Shown in pieces: positions 8,312 to 17,879 of a stretch of DNA of 35,102 bases. The stretch comes from JAKPQE01 sp041397845 (GTDB lineage: Bacteria; Pseudomonadota; Alphaproteobacteria; Rhizobiales; JAKPQE01). Every line of letters begins with the position of its first letter. Position 1 is the first letter of the stretch. The notes under the pieces were generated by a model. It had not been told where the DNA came from. It saw only the letters and a program-made list of their open reading frames with translations, and did no database searches. The translations under genes and the position numbers were made by a program. The DNA is taken from positions 1 through 35,102 of the forward strand of contig JAWKVW010000033.1 of assembly GCA_041397845.1 (NCBI GenBank). The letters are read 5' to 3'.

Positions 8312-9644
8312 TGGTCATGCCCTCGATGGCAATGGTCGGCGCGTCGACGCCATAGCGGAACGTGAGGTCATTCGCCGGCTCGAGCCGCGCGAACATCTCG
8401 GCAAGATTGCTCGCGACCGTGATCTCGGACACCGGATAGGCGATCTCGCCGTTTTCGATCCAGAAGCCGGCAACGCCGCGGCTGTAGTCGCCGGTGACGA
8501 GGTCGACGCCATGGCCGATGAGGTCGGTGACATAGAGGCCGGATGTGATCTCGCTGATGATTTCGGCCGGCGAGCGGCGGCCGGGCTTCAGATGGAGATT
8601 GGTCGAGGCAGGCGAGGGGGCCCCGCCCGTGCCGCGCCGCGCCCGTCCATTGCTGGCAAGGCCAAGCTCGCGTGCGGTTGCCGTGTCGAGCAGCCATTCG
8701 GCAAGAACGCCGTCCGAGACAAGCTCCATCGCGCCGCCGGACAGGCCCTCGCCGTCGAACGGTGCCGACCGGAGGCCGCGCTTGCGCAGTGGGTCGTCGA
8801 CGATGGTGATGCCGTCGCGGAACACCTTCTCGCCGCGCCGGTCCTTCAGGAAGCTTGTGCCGCGCGCCACCGACGCGCCGTTCGCCGCCGAGGCGAGGTG
8901 CGAGATGAGGCTGCCGGCCGAGCGCGGCTCGAAGACGACGGTCGCCGTCTGGCTCTGCACCTTGCGCGGATTGAGGCGCTTGACCGCCCGCTCGCCGGCC
9001 TGCCGGCCGATCGAAGCCGCATCCGCAAGGTCGCCGCGGTGCCGGGCGCTGGAATAGTCGTAGTCGCGCTCCATGCCGGTTCCGGTGCCGGCAAGCGCCG
9101 TCGCCGAGATGCCGTGCCCGGAAGCAAGGTACTGGCCGGAAAAGCCGGTCGAGGTGACAAGGACGAGGCCGCCGAGCCGCCAGCTCGCCGAGGCGCCGCC
9201 CGAATTGCTGACGCCGGCAACCGCGAGCGCCGCTTCTTCGGCCGCGAGCGCCGCCTCGGTCAGCGACTGCGCGTTCGGGGCGACATTGTCGACGAGGTCG
9301 AGGTCGGCGATGTCGCGCACCAGCCGCTCCGGATCGGCAAGGCCGGCATAGGCATCTTCCGGCGCCACCCGCGCCATCGCCACGGCCCGCTCGGCCAGCG
9401 CCACCGGGTCGCTCGCCATGTTGGTCGAAACCGTCGCCGGCCGCTTGCCGACAAAGACGCGAAGGCCGATCGAGTCCTCTTCCGCCCGCTCGGTCTCCTC
9501 GACCTTGCCGAGCCGCACCTCGACGGCAAGCGACACCGAGCGCAGCGCCACCGCGTCGGCGGTGTCGGCTCCCGCCGCCTGCGCCGCCCTGACGAGCGCC
9601 TCGGCCTTGGCCTGCAGTTCCGACTGGTCGAAAGGTTCGCTCAT
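8298..9644 (-). CDS. pmbA: TldD/PmbA family protein (PmbA-like metallopeptidase subunit)
   Basis: At 448 residues this matches PmbA/TldE, the partner of TldD in a heterodimeric zinc peptidase that matures peptides and degrades CcdA-type antitoxins in E. coli. Family features include the N-terminal VEVRLGKVEETERAEEDSI segment, the FVGKRPATVSTN strand, and the C-terminal half with VFEPRSAGSLISH and LIGHGVDLVTGDYSRGVAGF. PmbA lacks the HExxxH zinc site of TldD, and none is seen here. It heads the minus-strand run with cysQ overlapping its end. The 261 bases upstream (9645-9905) are divergent with the DUF6101 gene and include a more AT-rich stretch at about 9750-9860 that probably holds both promoters. 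No specific box could be assigned. Confidence 0.88.
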   Translation of the reverse strand: MSEPFDQSELQAKAEALVRAAQAAGADTADAVALRSVSLAVEVRLGKVEETERAEEDSIGLRVFVGKRPATVSTNMASDPVALAERAVAMARVAPEDAYAGLADPERLVRDIADLDLVDNVAPNAQSLTEAALAAEEAALAVAGVSNSGGASASWRLGGLVLVTSTGFSGQYLASGHGISATALAGTGTGMERDYDYSSARHRGDLADAASIGRQAGERAVKRLNPRKVQSQTATVVFEPRSAGSLISHLASAANGASVARGTSFLKDRRGEKVFRDGITIVDDPLRKRGLRSAPFDGEGLSGGAMELVSDGVLAEWLLDTATARELGLASNGRARRGTGGAPSPASTNLHLKPGRRSPAEIISEITSGLYVTDLIGHGVDLVTGDYSRGVAGFWIENGEIAYPVSEITVASNLAEMFARLEPANDLTFRYGVDAPTIAIEGMTIAGQ

Positions 9645-9905
9645 CGCATCGCAATCCTGAGTGTCCGGATGATTTGCTTCTGTTTAGGGGGGCAAGGCCT
9701 CCGGGGCAAGGCGGCGCTGCCCATGACGGCGATGCCACGGCGCCCCGCGGGTTAATGAAGTCCTGCGCTTACGGTTCAATAACTCTTTCAGAAATCAGGA
9801 AAATTTAACCCAGTCTCTTAAGCGGGCGCCAAGTACTCCGTGTCATTCTTTGCCCATAACGCGAGACCCAAAAACAAATGACGGGTCGGCGAGGGAGACG
9901 AATAC

Positions 9906-10496
9906 GTGAGGCGTCAAGCAACACTGAGCGGGCTCGAACCCGCCTGGACCGGCCGCAGCCTGCGGCTCGATCCGACCGATCTGCCCGCGCGGTTCCGGAT
10001 ACCGCTCCCCGGTCCGGACGCGCGGGCGGTACGGCTCACCGACGTCGAGATCGATCGCGTCTCGACGGTGATGTACCGCGAGGTCGCCGGCGGCATTCCG
10101 GTGCGCGTCTCGGTGCCGCTGTCGGACTATCGCGGCGTTTCCATCCGCTTTCGCGTTCCCGAGACGGGCACCGAGCCGGAAATCGTGCTGGAGCTGCTCC
10201 ACGCCGACCCGGCCCTGACCGTTCCGCTGGCGATTGCCAGCGACATGGACGACATCATCGCCGACTGGCGCATCTGGGGCCGCGAGCTGTCGCTGCCGCT
10301 GATCACCGTCGACGAGGCCGGCACCACCACCGTCGTCTCCGGCCGCTTCGGCCGCCTGACCTCGGCCCGGCCCGTGCCGCGCCGCTTCTATTCGCTGATC
10401 GCCGATCGTCGGCCGCGCTTTCTCGTGCGCCGCAAGGTTGGTTCACGCCAGCTCGGCCCGGTCTGCACCGGCCACGAGATGATTGCCCGGCGCTGA
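9906..10496 (+). CDS. DUF6101 family protein
   Basis: This 196-residue protein is conserved in Rhizobiales with unknown function. It starts at a GTG at 9906 with GAGGGAG nine bases upstream. Landmarks are GRSLRLDPTDLPARF near the N-terminus, a central RGVSIRFRVPE, and an acidic segment containing SDMDDIIADWRIWG. The C-terminal part is basic (RRPRFLVRRK). No membrane segment or signal peptide is visible, so it is probably cytosolic. It lies between pmbA (divergent) and ubiA (convergent, with a four-base gap), an order also seen in relatives. Confidence 0.8.
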   Translation: MRRQATLSGLEPAWTGRSLRLDPTDLPARFRIPLPGPDARAVRLTDVEIDRVSTVMYREVAGGIPVRVSVPLSDYRGVSIRFRVPETGTEPEIVLELLHADPALTVPLAIASDMDDIIADWRIWGRELSLPLITVDEAGTTTVVSGRFGRLTSARPVPRRFYSLIADRRPRFLVRRKVGSRQLGPVCTGHEMIARR

Positions 10497-10500
10497 GGCC

Positions 10501-11441
10501 TTACATCGCCCGCGTCAGCGTATCGCCGACGAGCCCGAGGAAGATGATCCAGCCGAACGCCTTGTTCGACTTGAAGAGGGCAAGGCAATTGTCGGCGTTG
10601 TCGATGTCGAGGCGCCGGATCTGCCAGCCGAAATGCGCCGCCCCGATCGCGAGCGCGACGTAGAAGACGCCGACCACCCCCGCGCCGAAGCCGGCCGCCG
10701 CGAACAGCAGGATCGCGCCGAAATAGAACGCCGCGACAATCGGCTTGGTACGTTCCCCGAACAGCCGCGCCGTCGAGCGCACCCCGATCAGCGCATCGTC
10801 CTCCTTGTCCTGATGGGCATAGATCGTGTCATAGCCGATCGTCCACAGCAGGCCGCCGAGATAGAGCAGCAGCGCCGGCGTGTCGATCCGCCCGAACGTC
10901 GCCGCCCAGCCCATCAGCGCCCCCCAGGAAAGGCAAGGCCGAGCGTGAGCTGCGGCCAGGACGTCACCCGCTTCATGAACGGGTAGATCGCGATCACCGG
11001 CAGCGACAGGAAGCCGAGCCCGATCGTGAAATTGTTGAACTGCAACAGGACGAGGAAGCCGACGACGAGTTGCGCGCCAAGGAAGACCTGCGCCTGTCGC
11101 ACCGTCACCTGGCCGCTCGGGATCGGCCGCGACGCCGTGCGCGCCACCTGCGCGTCGAAGTCGCGGTCGACGATGTCGTTGTAGGTGCAGCCGGCACCGC
11201 GCATCGCCACCGCGCCGACGAGAAAAAGCACGAGATGCCAGATGTTCGGCAGCGGTGCACCGGCCGGCCCCGCCGCCAGCGCCGCCGACCACCAGCACGG
11301 CCACAGCAGCAGCCACCAGCCGATCGGCCGGTCGAGCCGGGCGAGCCGCGCATAGGGCCGCGCCGCCTCCGGCAGGAAACGGTCGACCCAGTTGCCGCGC
11401 GCCGCATCCGCGACGGCGCCGGGAACGTGCATCGTCGGCAT
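10501..11441 (-). CDS. ubiA: 4-hydroxybenzoate octaprenyltransferase, frameshifted near 10930
   Basis: UbiA attaches the polyprenyl tail to 4-hydroxybenzoate, an early membrane step of ubiquinone synthesis. The first half reads from ATG 11441 and contains the aspartate-rich prenyl-diphosphate site NDIVDRDFDAQVARTASRP. The second half is in another frame and contains the second site (DTIYAHQDKEDD). The switch falls at the AAA run at 10929-10931 on the plus strand: one more A there gives a continuous LTLGLAFSWGALMGW and a full-length, about 313-residue multi-helix protein. As given the gene is split into a 175-codon piece and a downstream piece. Ubiquinone synthesis is normally needed for respiration and no decay is visible elsewhere in the gene, so a base-calling error is more likely than a true mutation. 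Confidence 0.85.
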
Positions 11442-11575
11442 GCCCCATCTCCCCTGATTGGTGGCCTTGTGGTCGCGGAAAGCCGGGCAAAGGTCAAGAT
11501 GCCTTCTTGCTCGTCTTGTCGCGGCCGGCCTTCGCGGCTAGTTTCCGCCCGGCTCGTTTCGAAAGGTCCATTGCC

Positions 11576-12979
11576 TTGAAGTATGTCAGCACCCGCGGCA
11601 ACGCGCCCGCCCTCGGCTTTTCCGACGTCCTGCTCGCTGCGCTCGCCCGCGATGGCGGCCTTTATGTCCCCGAGACCTGGCCGCAGCTTTCGCCCGAGGC
11701 GATCGCCGATCTCGCCGGCCGGCCCTATGCCGAGGTCGCCTATCGGATCATCCACCCCTTCGTCGGCGGCGACATCGCCGATGCCGACCTGAAGCGGATG
11801 ATCGACGAGGCCTACGCGACCTTCCGCCATCCGGCCGTGACGCCGCTTGTCCAGGTCGGTCCGAACGACTGGCTGCTGGAGCTTTTCCATGGCCCGACGC
11901 TCGCCTTCAAGGACGTCGCCATGCAGCTCCTGTCGCGGCTGATGGACCACGTGCTGGCCGCCCGCGGCGCCCGTGCGACCATCGTCGGCGCCACCTCCGG
12001 CGATACCGGCGGCGCCGCGATGGAAGCCTTCAAGGGCCGCGCCTCCACCGACGTTTTCATTCTCCATCCGCATGAGCGGGTGAGCGCCGTCCAGCGCCGG
12101 CAGATGACGACGCTCGGCGACCCGAACGTCCACGCGCTCGCCGTGCGCGGCAATTTCGACGATTGCCAGGCCATGGTGAAGGCGATGTTCAATCATCACG
12201 CCTTCCGCGACCGCCTGCACCTGTCCGGCGTCAACTCCATCAACTGGGCCCGCATCGTCGCCCAGATCGTCTACTATTTCACCGCCGCCGTTGCCCTCGG
12301 CGCGCCGCGCCGGCCCGTTGCCTTCACCGTGCCGACCGGCAATTTCGGCGATATCTTCGCCGGCTATGTCGCCCTGCGCATGGGCCTTCCCGTCGCCCGT
12401 CTGGTCATCGCCACCAACGTCAACGACATTCTTGCCCGCACGCTGGAGACCGGCCGCTACGAGACGCGCGGCGTCACCGCCACCACCAGCCCGTCGATGG
12501 ACATTCAGGTTTCCTCGAATTTCGAGCGTCTGCTGTTCGAGGCCGGCGGCCGCGACGCCGATGCCGTCGTCCGCTCGATGCAGCGCCTGTCCCAGTCCGG
12601 GGCGTTCGACATCGAGCCCTCGGCGCTCGCCGGGATCCGCGAGGTCTTCACCGCCAGCCGGGCGAGCGAGGAGGAAGTCGCCGCAACGATCGCCGCCACC
12701 TATCGCGACGCCGGCTATCTCGCCGATCCTCATACCGCCGTCGGCCTTGCCGTGGCGCGCCGCAACGCCATTCCCGGTGTGCCGATGATCACCCTGTCGA
12801 CCGCCCATCCGGCCAAGTTCCCGGACGCGGTCGTCGCTGCCAGCGGCCACTATCCGGCCCTGCCGGACTGGCTCGGCGACCTGATGGATCGCCCCGAGGT
12901 GTTTTCCGTCCTCGATAACGAGCTATCTTCGCTGGAAGCACATATCGAGGCCCGTGCGCGGGCCGTGACGGCGGGTTGA
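11576..12979 (+). CDS. thrC: Threonine synthase
   Basis: ThrC converts O-phosphohomoserine to threonine with PLP in the cytosol. From the TTG at 11576 (AAAGGT eight bases upstream) the protein is 467 residues and begins MKYVSTRGNAPALGFSDVLL, as in the family. The PLP lysine is in PTLAFKDVAMQLL at about residue 112. The phosphate-binding GATSGDTGGAAMEAF and VPTGNFGDIFAGY follow. The open frame continues upstream to 11255 without family-like sequence. Its stop abuts the M16 peptidase gene, as in many Rhizobiales. ubiA is divergent across a 134-base gap (11442-11575). Confidence 0.95.
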   Translation: MKYVSTRGNAPALGFSDVLLAALARDGGLYVPETWPQLSPEAIADLAGRPYAEVAYRIIHPFVGGDIADADLKRMIDEAYATFRHPAVTPLVQVGPNDWLLELFHGPTLAFKDVAMQLLSRLMDHVLAARGARATIVGATSGDTGGAAMEAFKGRASTDVFILHPHERVSAVQRRQMTTLGDPNVHALAVRGNFDDCQAMVKAMFNHHAFRDRLHLSGVNSINWARIVAQIVYYFTAAVALGAPRRPVAFTVPTGNFGDIFAGYVALRMGLPVARLVIATNVNDILARTLETGRYETRGVTATTSPSMDIQVSSNFERLLFEAGGRDADAVVRSMQRLSQSGAFDIEPSALAGIREVFTASRASEEEVAATIAATYRDAGYLADPHTAVGLAVARRNAIPGVPMITLSTAHPAKFPDAVVAASGHYPALPDWLGDLMDRPEVFSVLDNELSSLEAHIEARARAVTAG

Positions 12980-12987
12980 ACAGAGCG

Positions 12988-14259
12988 ATGACGATAGAGG
13001 TAACGAGGCTTGCCAATGGCCTCACCGTGGTGAGCCAGGAAATGCCGCATCTGGAGAGCGCCGCCCTCGGCGTCTGGGTCGGGGCGGGTTCGCGCAAGGA
13101 GCGGCCGGAGGAAAACGGCGTCGCCCATTTCCTCGAGCACATGGCCTTCAAGGGCACGACCAGCCGTTCGGCCAAGCGCATCGTCGAGGAGATCGAGCAG
13201 GTCGGCGGTGACCTCAACGCCGCGACCGATGTCGAGGCGACCGCCTATCATGCCCGCGTGCTGAAGGCGGACGTGCCGCTCGCCCTCGATATCCTCGCCG
13301 ACATTCTGCTGAATTCCGTGTTCGATGCCGAGGAGATGGGCCGTGAGCGCCATGTCGTCCTGCAGGAGATCGGCGCGGCCAACGACACGCCCGACGATAT
13401 CGTCTTTGATCTTTTGTCCGAGGCTGCCTTCACCGACCAGCCGCTCGGCCGGCCGATCCTTGGCACCGAGGCGACCGTCTCGAGTTTCGACGAGACCGCT
13501 CTTCGCGGCTTTCTCGGCGCGCATTACCGGGCGCCGCGCATGGTCGTCTCGGCCGCCGGCGCCGTCTCCCACGACGCGCTCGTCCGTCAGGCCGAAAGCC
13601 TCTTTGGCGATTTGCCGGGCGAAGGCGCCGAAATCGCGCCGCCGGCGAGCTATCGCGGCGGCGAACGGCGCGAGATCCGCGACCTCATGGAGGCCCAGAT
13701 CGTCCTCGGCTTCCCGGGCCTGTCCTATCACGCCGGCGATTTCTACGTGACCCAGGTGCTTTCCTCGGTCCTTGGCGGCGGCATGTCCTCTCGCCTCTTC
13801 CAGGAAATCCGCGAGAAGCGGGGCCTGTGCTATTCCATCTACAGCCACCATTCGAGCTATTCCGACGCCGGCCTGTTCATGGTCCACACCGCGACGGCAG
13901 GCGAGGATGTGCCTGAAATGGTCGATGCCCTCATTGCCGAGCTTGCCCGCGCCGCCGATGACATTGCCGACGCCGAAATCGTCCGGGCCAAGGCGCAGAT
14001 GCGCGCCGGCCTGATGATGGGCCTTGAAAGCTCGGTCGCCTGCGCCGGCCGCAATGCCCGCCAGCAGCTCATCTTCGGCCGCTCGATCCCGATCGCCGAG
14101 ACGGTCGAGCGCATCCAGGCCGTGACCGCCGCCGAGGTGCGGGCCATGGCCGCAAGGATTTTCGGCGCCGATTCCCCGACCCTTGCCGCCGTCGGGCCGC
14201 TTGCCAGCCTCGAGCCGCTTGCCGAGATTGCCGCAAAGCTCTCGGCCGCCCATGGCTGA
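12988..14259 (+). CDS. M16 family zinc peptidase (mitochondrial processing peptidase-like)
   Basis: The 423-residue protein has the inverted zinc motif HFLEH at about 47-51 and a downstream Glu in the AYHARVLKADVPLALDILAD region, followed by the C-terminal RIFG/LG repeat half of M16B proteins. The group includes processing peptidases and bacterial relatives with few known substrates. I prefer the ATG at 12988 (MTIEVTRLANGL) because family members begin there. A TTG at 12976 overlapping the thrC stop is the alternative. It is coupled to thrC upstream and overlaps the GNAT gene downstream. Confidence 0.9.
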   Translation: MTIEVTRLANGLTVVSQEMPHLESAALGVWVGAGSRKERPEENGVAHFLEHMAFKGTTSRSAKRIVEEIEQVGGDLNAATDVEATAYHARVLKADVPLALDILADILLNSVFDAEEMGRERHVVLQEIGAANDTPDDIVFDLLSEAAFTDQPLGRPILGTEATVSSFDETALRGFLGAHYRAPRMVVSAAGAVSHDALVRQAESLFGDLPGEGAEIAPPASYRGGERREIRDLMEAQIVLGFPGLSYHAGDFYVTQVLSSVLGGGMSSRLFQEIREKRGLCYSIYSHHSSYSDAGLFMVHTATAGEDVPEMVDALIAELARAADDIADAEIVRAKAQMRAGLMMGLESSVACAGRNARQQLIFGRSIPIAETVERIQAVTAAEVRAMAARIFGADSPTLAAVGPLASLEPLAEIAAKLSAAHG

Positions 14260-14908
14260 GGCGCCGTTCATGGGCGCGCTGGCATTCCTCAAGGCCGTTG
14301 CCGCCATCGGCGACATGCCGGAGCTCGTCGGCGATGGCGTCCTCCTGCGTGTTCCGACCATGGACGACCATGGCGCCTGGGCGGCCCTGCGCGCCGACAG
14401 CCGGGCTTTTCTCAAGCCCTGGGAGCCGGTCTGGCCCGAGGACGACCTGACGAAGGGCGCCTTCCGCCGCCGCGTGCGCCGCTACAACCGCGAAATCCGC
14501 GAGGACGAGGGCTATCCGTTCCTCGTCTTCGCCGGCCCGCAGCGTGAGCTTGTCGGCGGCCTGGCCCTGTCGAACCTGCGCCGGGGCGTCGCCCAGACCG
14601 CGACCCTCGGCTACTGGATGGGTGGCCGCTACGCCGGCCAGGGTCTGATGACCGCCGCCGTCCGGGCGCTTTTGCCCTTCGCGTTCGGCCGGCTTGGCCT
14701 GCATCGCATCGAGGCCGCCTGCCTGCCGGACAATGCCGCGTCGCGAACGCTCCTCGAAAAGGTCGGATTCGTGCGCGAGGGGTGTGCTCGCCGCTATCTC
14801 TGCATTGACGGCGAATGGCAGGATCACCTGCTATTCGCCTGCCTTGCCGAGGATCAGGGGGCAATACCGCCCGCCGGCGAAAAATGCCTTGAGCCGCCGG
14901 CGGGTTGA
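14252..14908 (+). CDS. GNAT family N-acetyltransferase (RimJ/RimL-like)
   Basis: From the ATG at 14252, which overlaps the end of the M16 gene, the protein is 218 residues. It shows the RimJ/RimL layout: GDGVLLRVPTMDDHGAWAAL at the start of the fold, then LGYWMGGRYAGQGLMTAAV with the Q/RxxGxG/A acetyl-CoA loop. HRIEAACLPDNAASRTLLEK follows, with the Asn of the C-terminal part. The family acetylates protein N-termini or small molecules; the substrate here is unknown. A later ATG at 14270 is possible. The position after thrC and the M16 peptidase suggests co-transcription. Confidence 0.85.
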   Translation: MAEAPFMGALAFLKAVAAIGDMPELVGDGVLLRVPTMDDHGAWAALRADSRAFLKPWEPVWPEDDLTKGAFRRRVRRYNREIREDEGYPFLVFAGPQRELVGGLALSNLRRGVAQTATLGYWMGGRYAGQGLMTAAVRALLPFAFGRLGLHRIEAACLPDNAASRTLLEKVGFVREGCARRYLCIDGEWQDHLLFACLAEDQGAIPPAGEKCLEPPAG

Positions 14909-14943
14909 CAGTACCAATGCCTGCTTGAAGTCGGGAGATCCGT

Positions 14944-17829
14944 TTGCGTCTCTGTCGTCGTCTCGGCGCTTTTCTGCTGTTCCTGTTGACGATCGCTGCA
15001 GCGGTCGCGCCTGCGCGCGCCCTCGAGCCGGTTGCCGTTCAGCTCGACGTGCAGGCTCTCGACATGACCGATGTGGTCGATCACTACTCCAATGTCGGTG
15101 ATCGCCTGCAGGTCTCCACGGCCCCCGGCGCCGATGGCATCGTCCGCCGCATCGAGGTGCGCTCGCGCGCCGAGGAAGGCAATCCGAGCTGGGCCGTCTT
15201 CGCCCTCGCCAACAACAATGACGAGCAGATTGACCGCCTCCTCGTGGCGCCGCATTTCCGGCTTGCCGGTTCGCGCATCATCTGGCCGGACCTTGGCGCC
15301 CTGCGCATCGCCGCGATCACGCCGAGCCAGGGCTTTGCCCCGGAGCGCCAGCCGAGCCAGGAAGCCGACGTCTTCCTCATCACGCTCGACCCGGGCGCCG
15401 TCGTCACCTTCGTTGCCGAACTGCGCACGCCCGAACTGCCCCAGCTCTATCTCTGGGAGCCGAACGCCTACAAGGACTACGTCAACTCGACGACCCTCTA
15501 CAAGGGCATCGTCATTGGCATCGCCGGCCTTCTGGCGCTGTTCCTGACCATTCTCTTCGTCGTCAAGGGCTCGGGCATGTTCCCGGCCATCGCGCTGCTC
15601 GCCTGGGCGGTGCTCGCCCATCTCGGCATCGAGTTCGGCTTCTGGAACAAGATTTTCAACCTGCTGCCGGGCGAGGACCAGTCCTACCGTGCCGGTGCCG
15701 AGGCGGCGCTCGCCGCCACCTTCCTCATATTCCTGTTCGCCTACCTCAATCTCTATCGCTGGCACGTCCGCTTCAGCCACGTCGCCATCGCCTGGCTCGT
15801 CGGCCTCATCGCCCTGATGGTGCTTGCCGTCTTTGATGCGCCGATCGCCGCCGGCATCGCCCGCGTCTCGATCGGCCTTGTCGGCGTCGTCGGCCTCGTC
15901 GTCATCCTCTGGCTGTCGACCCACGGCTATGACCGGGCGATCATGCTGATCCCGACCTGGGTCATCTTTCTTGCCTGGCTGGTTGCCGGCGGCCTCGCCG
16001 TCAACGGCACCTTCGTCACCGATCTCGTCTCGCCGGCCCTGGCCGGCGGTCTCGTTCTCATCGTTCTCCTGCTCGGCTTCACCGTGATGCAGCACGCCTT
16101 TGCCGGCGGTGCCATCGCCGAGGGCCTGATGAGCGACACCGAGCGCAAGGCGCTGGCCCTTGTCGGCGCCGGCGACATCGTCTGGGACTGGGACGTCTCG
16201 CGCGACCGCATCTTCACCAGCGCCGAGGCCGAGGAAGTGCTCGGCCTGAAGCGCGGCACCCTCGAGGGCGCCGCCCGCGACTGGCTCTCCGTGCTGCATC
16301 CGGGCGACCGCGATCGTTTCCGCGCCACGCTCGACACGGTCGTCGACCAGCGTCGCGGCCGCATCGCCCAGGAGTTCCGCCTGCGCGCCGAGGATGGTCA
16401 CTACCGCTGGTTCGAGCTGCGCGCCCGCCCGGTGCTCGGCTCCGACGGCGAGGTCATCCGCTGCGTCGGCACGCTTGTCGACGTCACAGATGCCAAGACC
16501 GCCCAGGAACGCCTGCTGCACGATGCCGTCCACGACAACCTGACCGGCCTGCCCAATCGCGAGCTGTTCCTCGATCGTCTGCAGGCGGCGGTCACCCGCG
16601 CCCGCGCCGAGGGCTCGGCCCGCCCGTCGATCTTCCTCATCGACATCGATCGCTTCAAGGAAGTGAACGACAGCGTCGGCATCTCGGTCGGCGATTCGAT
16701 CCTCCTGACCGTCGCCCGCCGGCTTGCCCGCCTGCTGAAGCCGCAGGACACCCTCGCCCGCATCGACGGCGACCGGTTCGGCCTCATTCTCATTTCCGAG
16801 AAGGAGCCGGAGCGTATCGCCGCCTTCGCCGATTCCCTGCGCCGGGCCCTGCGCGCCGCCATCACCTTTGCCGAGCGCGAGATTTTCCTCACCGCCTCGA
16901 TCGGCATCGCGATGATGGATCCGCAGCTTCGCCGCGTCGAGGACATGATCAAGGACGCCGAGATCGCCATGCAGCATGCCAAGCGGCTCGGCGGCGACCG
17001 GATCGAGGCCTATCGGCCGGCCCTGCGCCAGCATGCGACCGACCAGCTCGCCATCGAATCGGAGCTGCGCCGCGCGCTGGAGCGCAACGAGATGACCGTG
17101 CTCTACCAGCCGATCGTCTCGCTCGCAGACCAGTCGATTGCCGGCTTCGAGGCGCTGCTGCGCTGGGACCATCCGCGTCGTGGCCGCATCGCGCCGAACG
17201 AGTTCATCCCGATTGCCGAGCGTTCCGGCCTCATCATTCCGTTCGGCCTGTTCGTGCTCGAGCGGGCGACCCGCCAGCTCGCCGCCTGGCAGCAGGCGCT
17301 GCCGCCCGAGCATCCGGTGTTCGTCTCGGTCAATGTTTCGAGCCGCCAGCTCCTGCGCCACGACCTCATCAACGACATCAAGGCGGTTCTGTCCCGCTCC
17401 CATGTCGCGCGCGGCACGCTGAAGCTCGAGATCACCGAATCCCTGGTCATGGAAAATCCGGAATACGCCGCCCAGGTTCTGGCCCGCGTCCGCGAGCTCG
17501 GCGCCAGTCTCGCCCTCGACGATTTCGGCACCGGCTATTCCTCGCTGTCCTACCTGCAGCGCTTCCCGTTCGATACCATCAAGGTCGACCGCTCTTTCGT
17601 GCACGGCGCACGCAATGGCCAGCGGCCGGTCATCCTGCGCTCGATCGTGGCGCTCGCCCACGACCTCGGCATGGAAGTCGTCGCCGAGGGGGCCGAGACC
17701 GAGTCCGACGCGCTGGAGCTCTACCAGTTCGGCTGCGAATACGCCCAGGGCTTCCTCTATGGCCGGCCGATGTCCGCCGACGACGCCGCCAAGCTCATTC
17801 AGGCCCAGGCGAGCGTCGCCGCGCAATAA
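14944..17829 (+). CDS. Membrane PAS-GGDEF-EAL protein with seven-helix sensor; likely c-di-GMP phosphodiesterase
   Basis: The 961-residue protein starts at a TTG with GGGAG six to seven bases upstream. A signal peptide (about 1-27, ending ARA) is followed by a periplasmic domain to about 185. About seven hydrophobic helices lie between 185 and 390, recalling 7TM-DISM receptors. A PAS domain (about 405-520) and a GGDEF domain (about 530-690) follow, in which the signature is RIDGDRFG instead of GGDEF. The EAL domain (about 705-950) keeps FEALLRW, NVSSRQLLR, LEITESLVM, DDFGTGYSSLSYL, KVDRSFV and the AEGAE and QG residues. The likely output is therefore c-di-GMP hydrolysis, with the GGDEF domain possibly regulatory. 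The ligand is unknown. Confidence 0.92.
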   Translation: MRLCRRLGAFLLFLLTIAAAVAPARALEPVAVQLDVQALDMTDVVDHYSNVGDRLQVSTAPGADGIVRRIEVRSRAEEGNPSWAVFALANNNDEQIDRLLVAPHFRLAGSRIIWPDLGALRIAAITPSQGFAPERQPSQEADVFLITLDPGAVVTFVAELRTPELPQLYLWEPNAYKDYVNSTTLYKGIVIGIAGLLALFLTILFVVKGSGMFPAIALLAWAVLAHLGIEFGFWNKIFNLLPGEDQSYRAGAEAALAATFLIFLFAYLNLYRWHVRFSHVAIAWLVGLIALMVLAVFDAPIAAGIARVSIGLVGVVGLVVILWLSTHGYDRAIMLIPTWVIFLAWLVAGGLAVNGTFVTDLVSPALAGGLVLIVLLLGFTVMQHAFAGGAIAEGLMSDTERKALALVGAGDIVWDWDVSRDRIFTSAEAEEVLGLKRGTLEGAARDWLSVLHPGDRDRFRATLDTVVDQRRGRIAQEFRLRAEDGHYRWFELRARPVLGSDGEVIRCVGTLVDVTDAKTAQERLLHDAVHDNLTGLPNRELFLDRLQAAVTRARAEGSARPSIFLIDIDRFKEVNDSVGISVGDSILLTVARRLARLLKPQDTLARIDGDRFGLILISEKEPERIAAFADSLRRALRAAITFAEREIFLTASIGIAMMDPQLRRVEDMIKDAEIAMQHAKRLGGDRIEAYRPALRQHATDQLAIESELRRALERNEMTVLYQPIVSLADQSIAGFEALLRWDHPRRGRIAPNEFIPIAERSGLIIPFGLFVLERATRQLAAWQQALPPEHPVFVSVNVSSRQLLRHDLINDIKAVLSRSHVARGTLKLEITESLVMENPEYAAQVLARVRELGASLALDDFGTGYSSLSYLQRFPFDTIKVDRSFVHGARNGQRPVILRSIVALAHDLGMEVVAEGAETESDALELYQFGCEYAQGFLYGRPMSADDAAKLIQAQASVAAQ

Positions 17830-17879
17830 CGTCCAGAACGGGCGCCGTCGGGCGCCCTATTCCATTCCGGAGTGGTCGC

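Noticed and set aside
14854..17826. A 990-codon minus-strand open frame opposite the EAL protein
   Set aside because: Antisense shadow; repetitive acidic composition, while the plus strand encodes clear PAS, GGDEF and EAL motifs.
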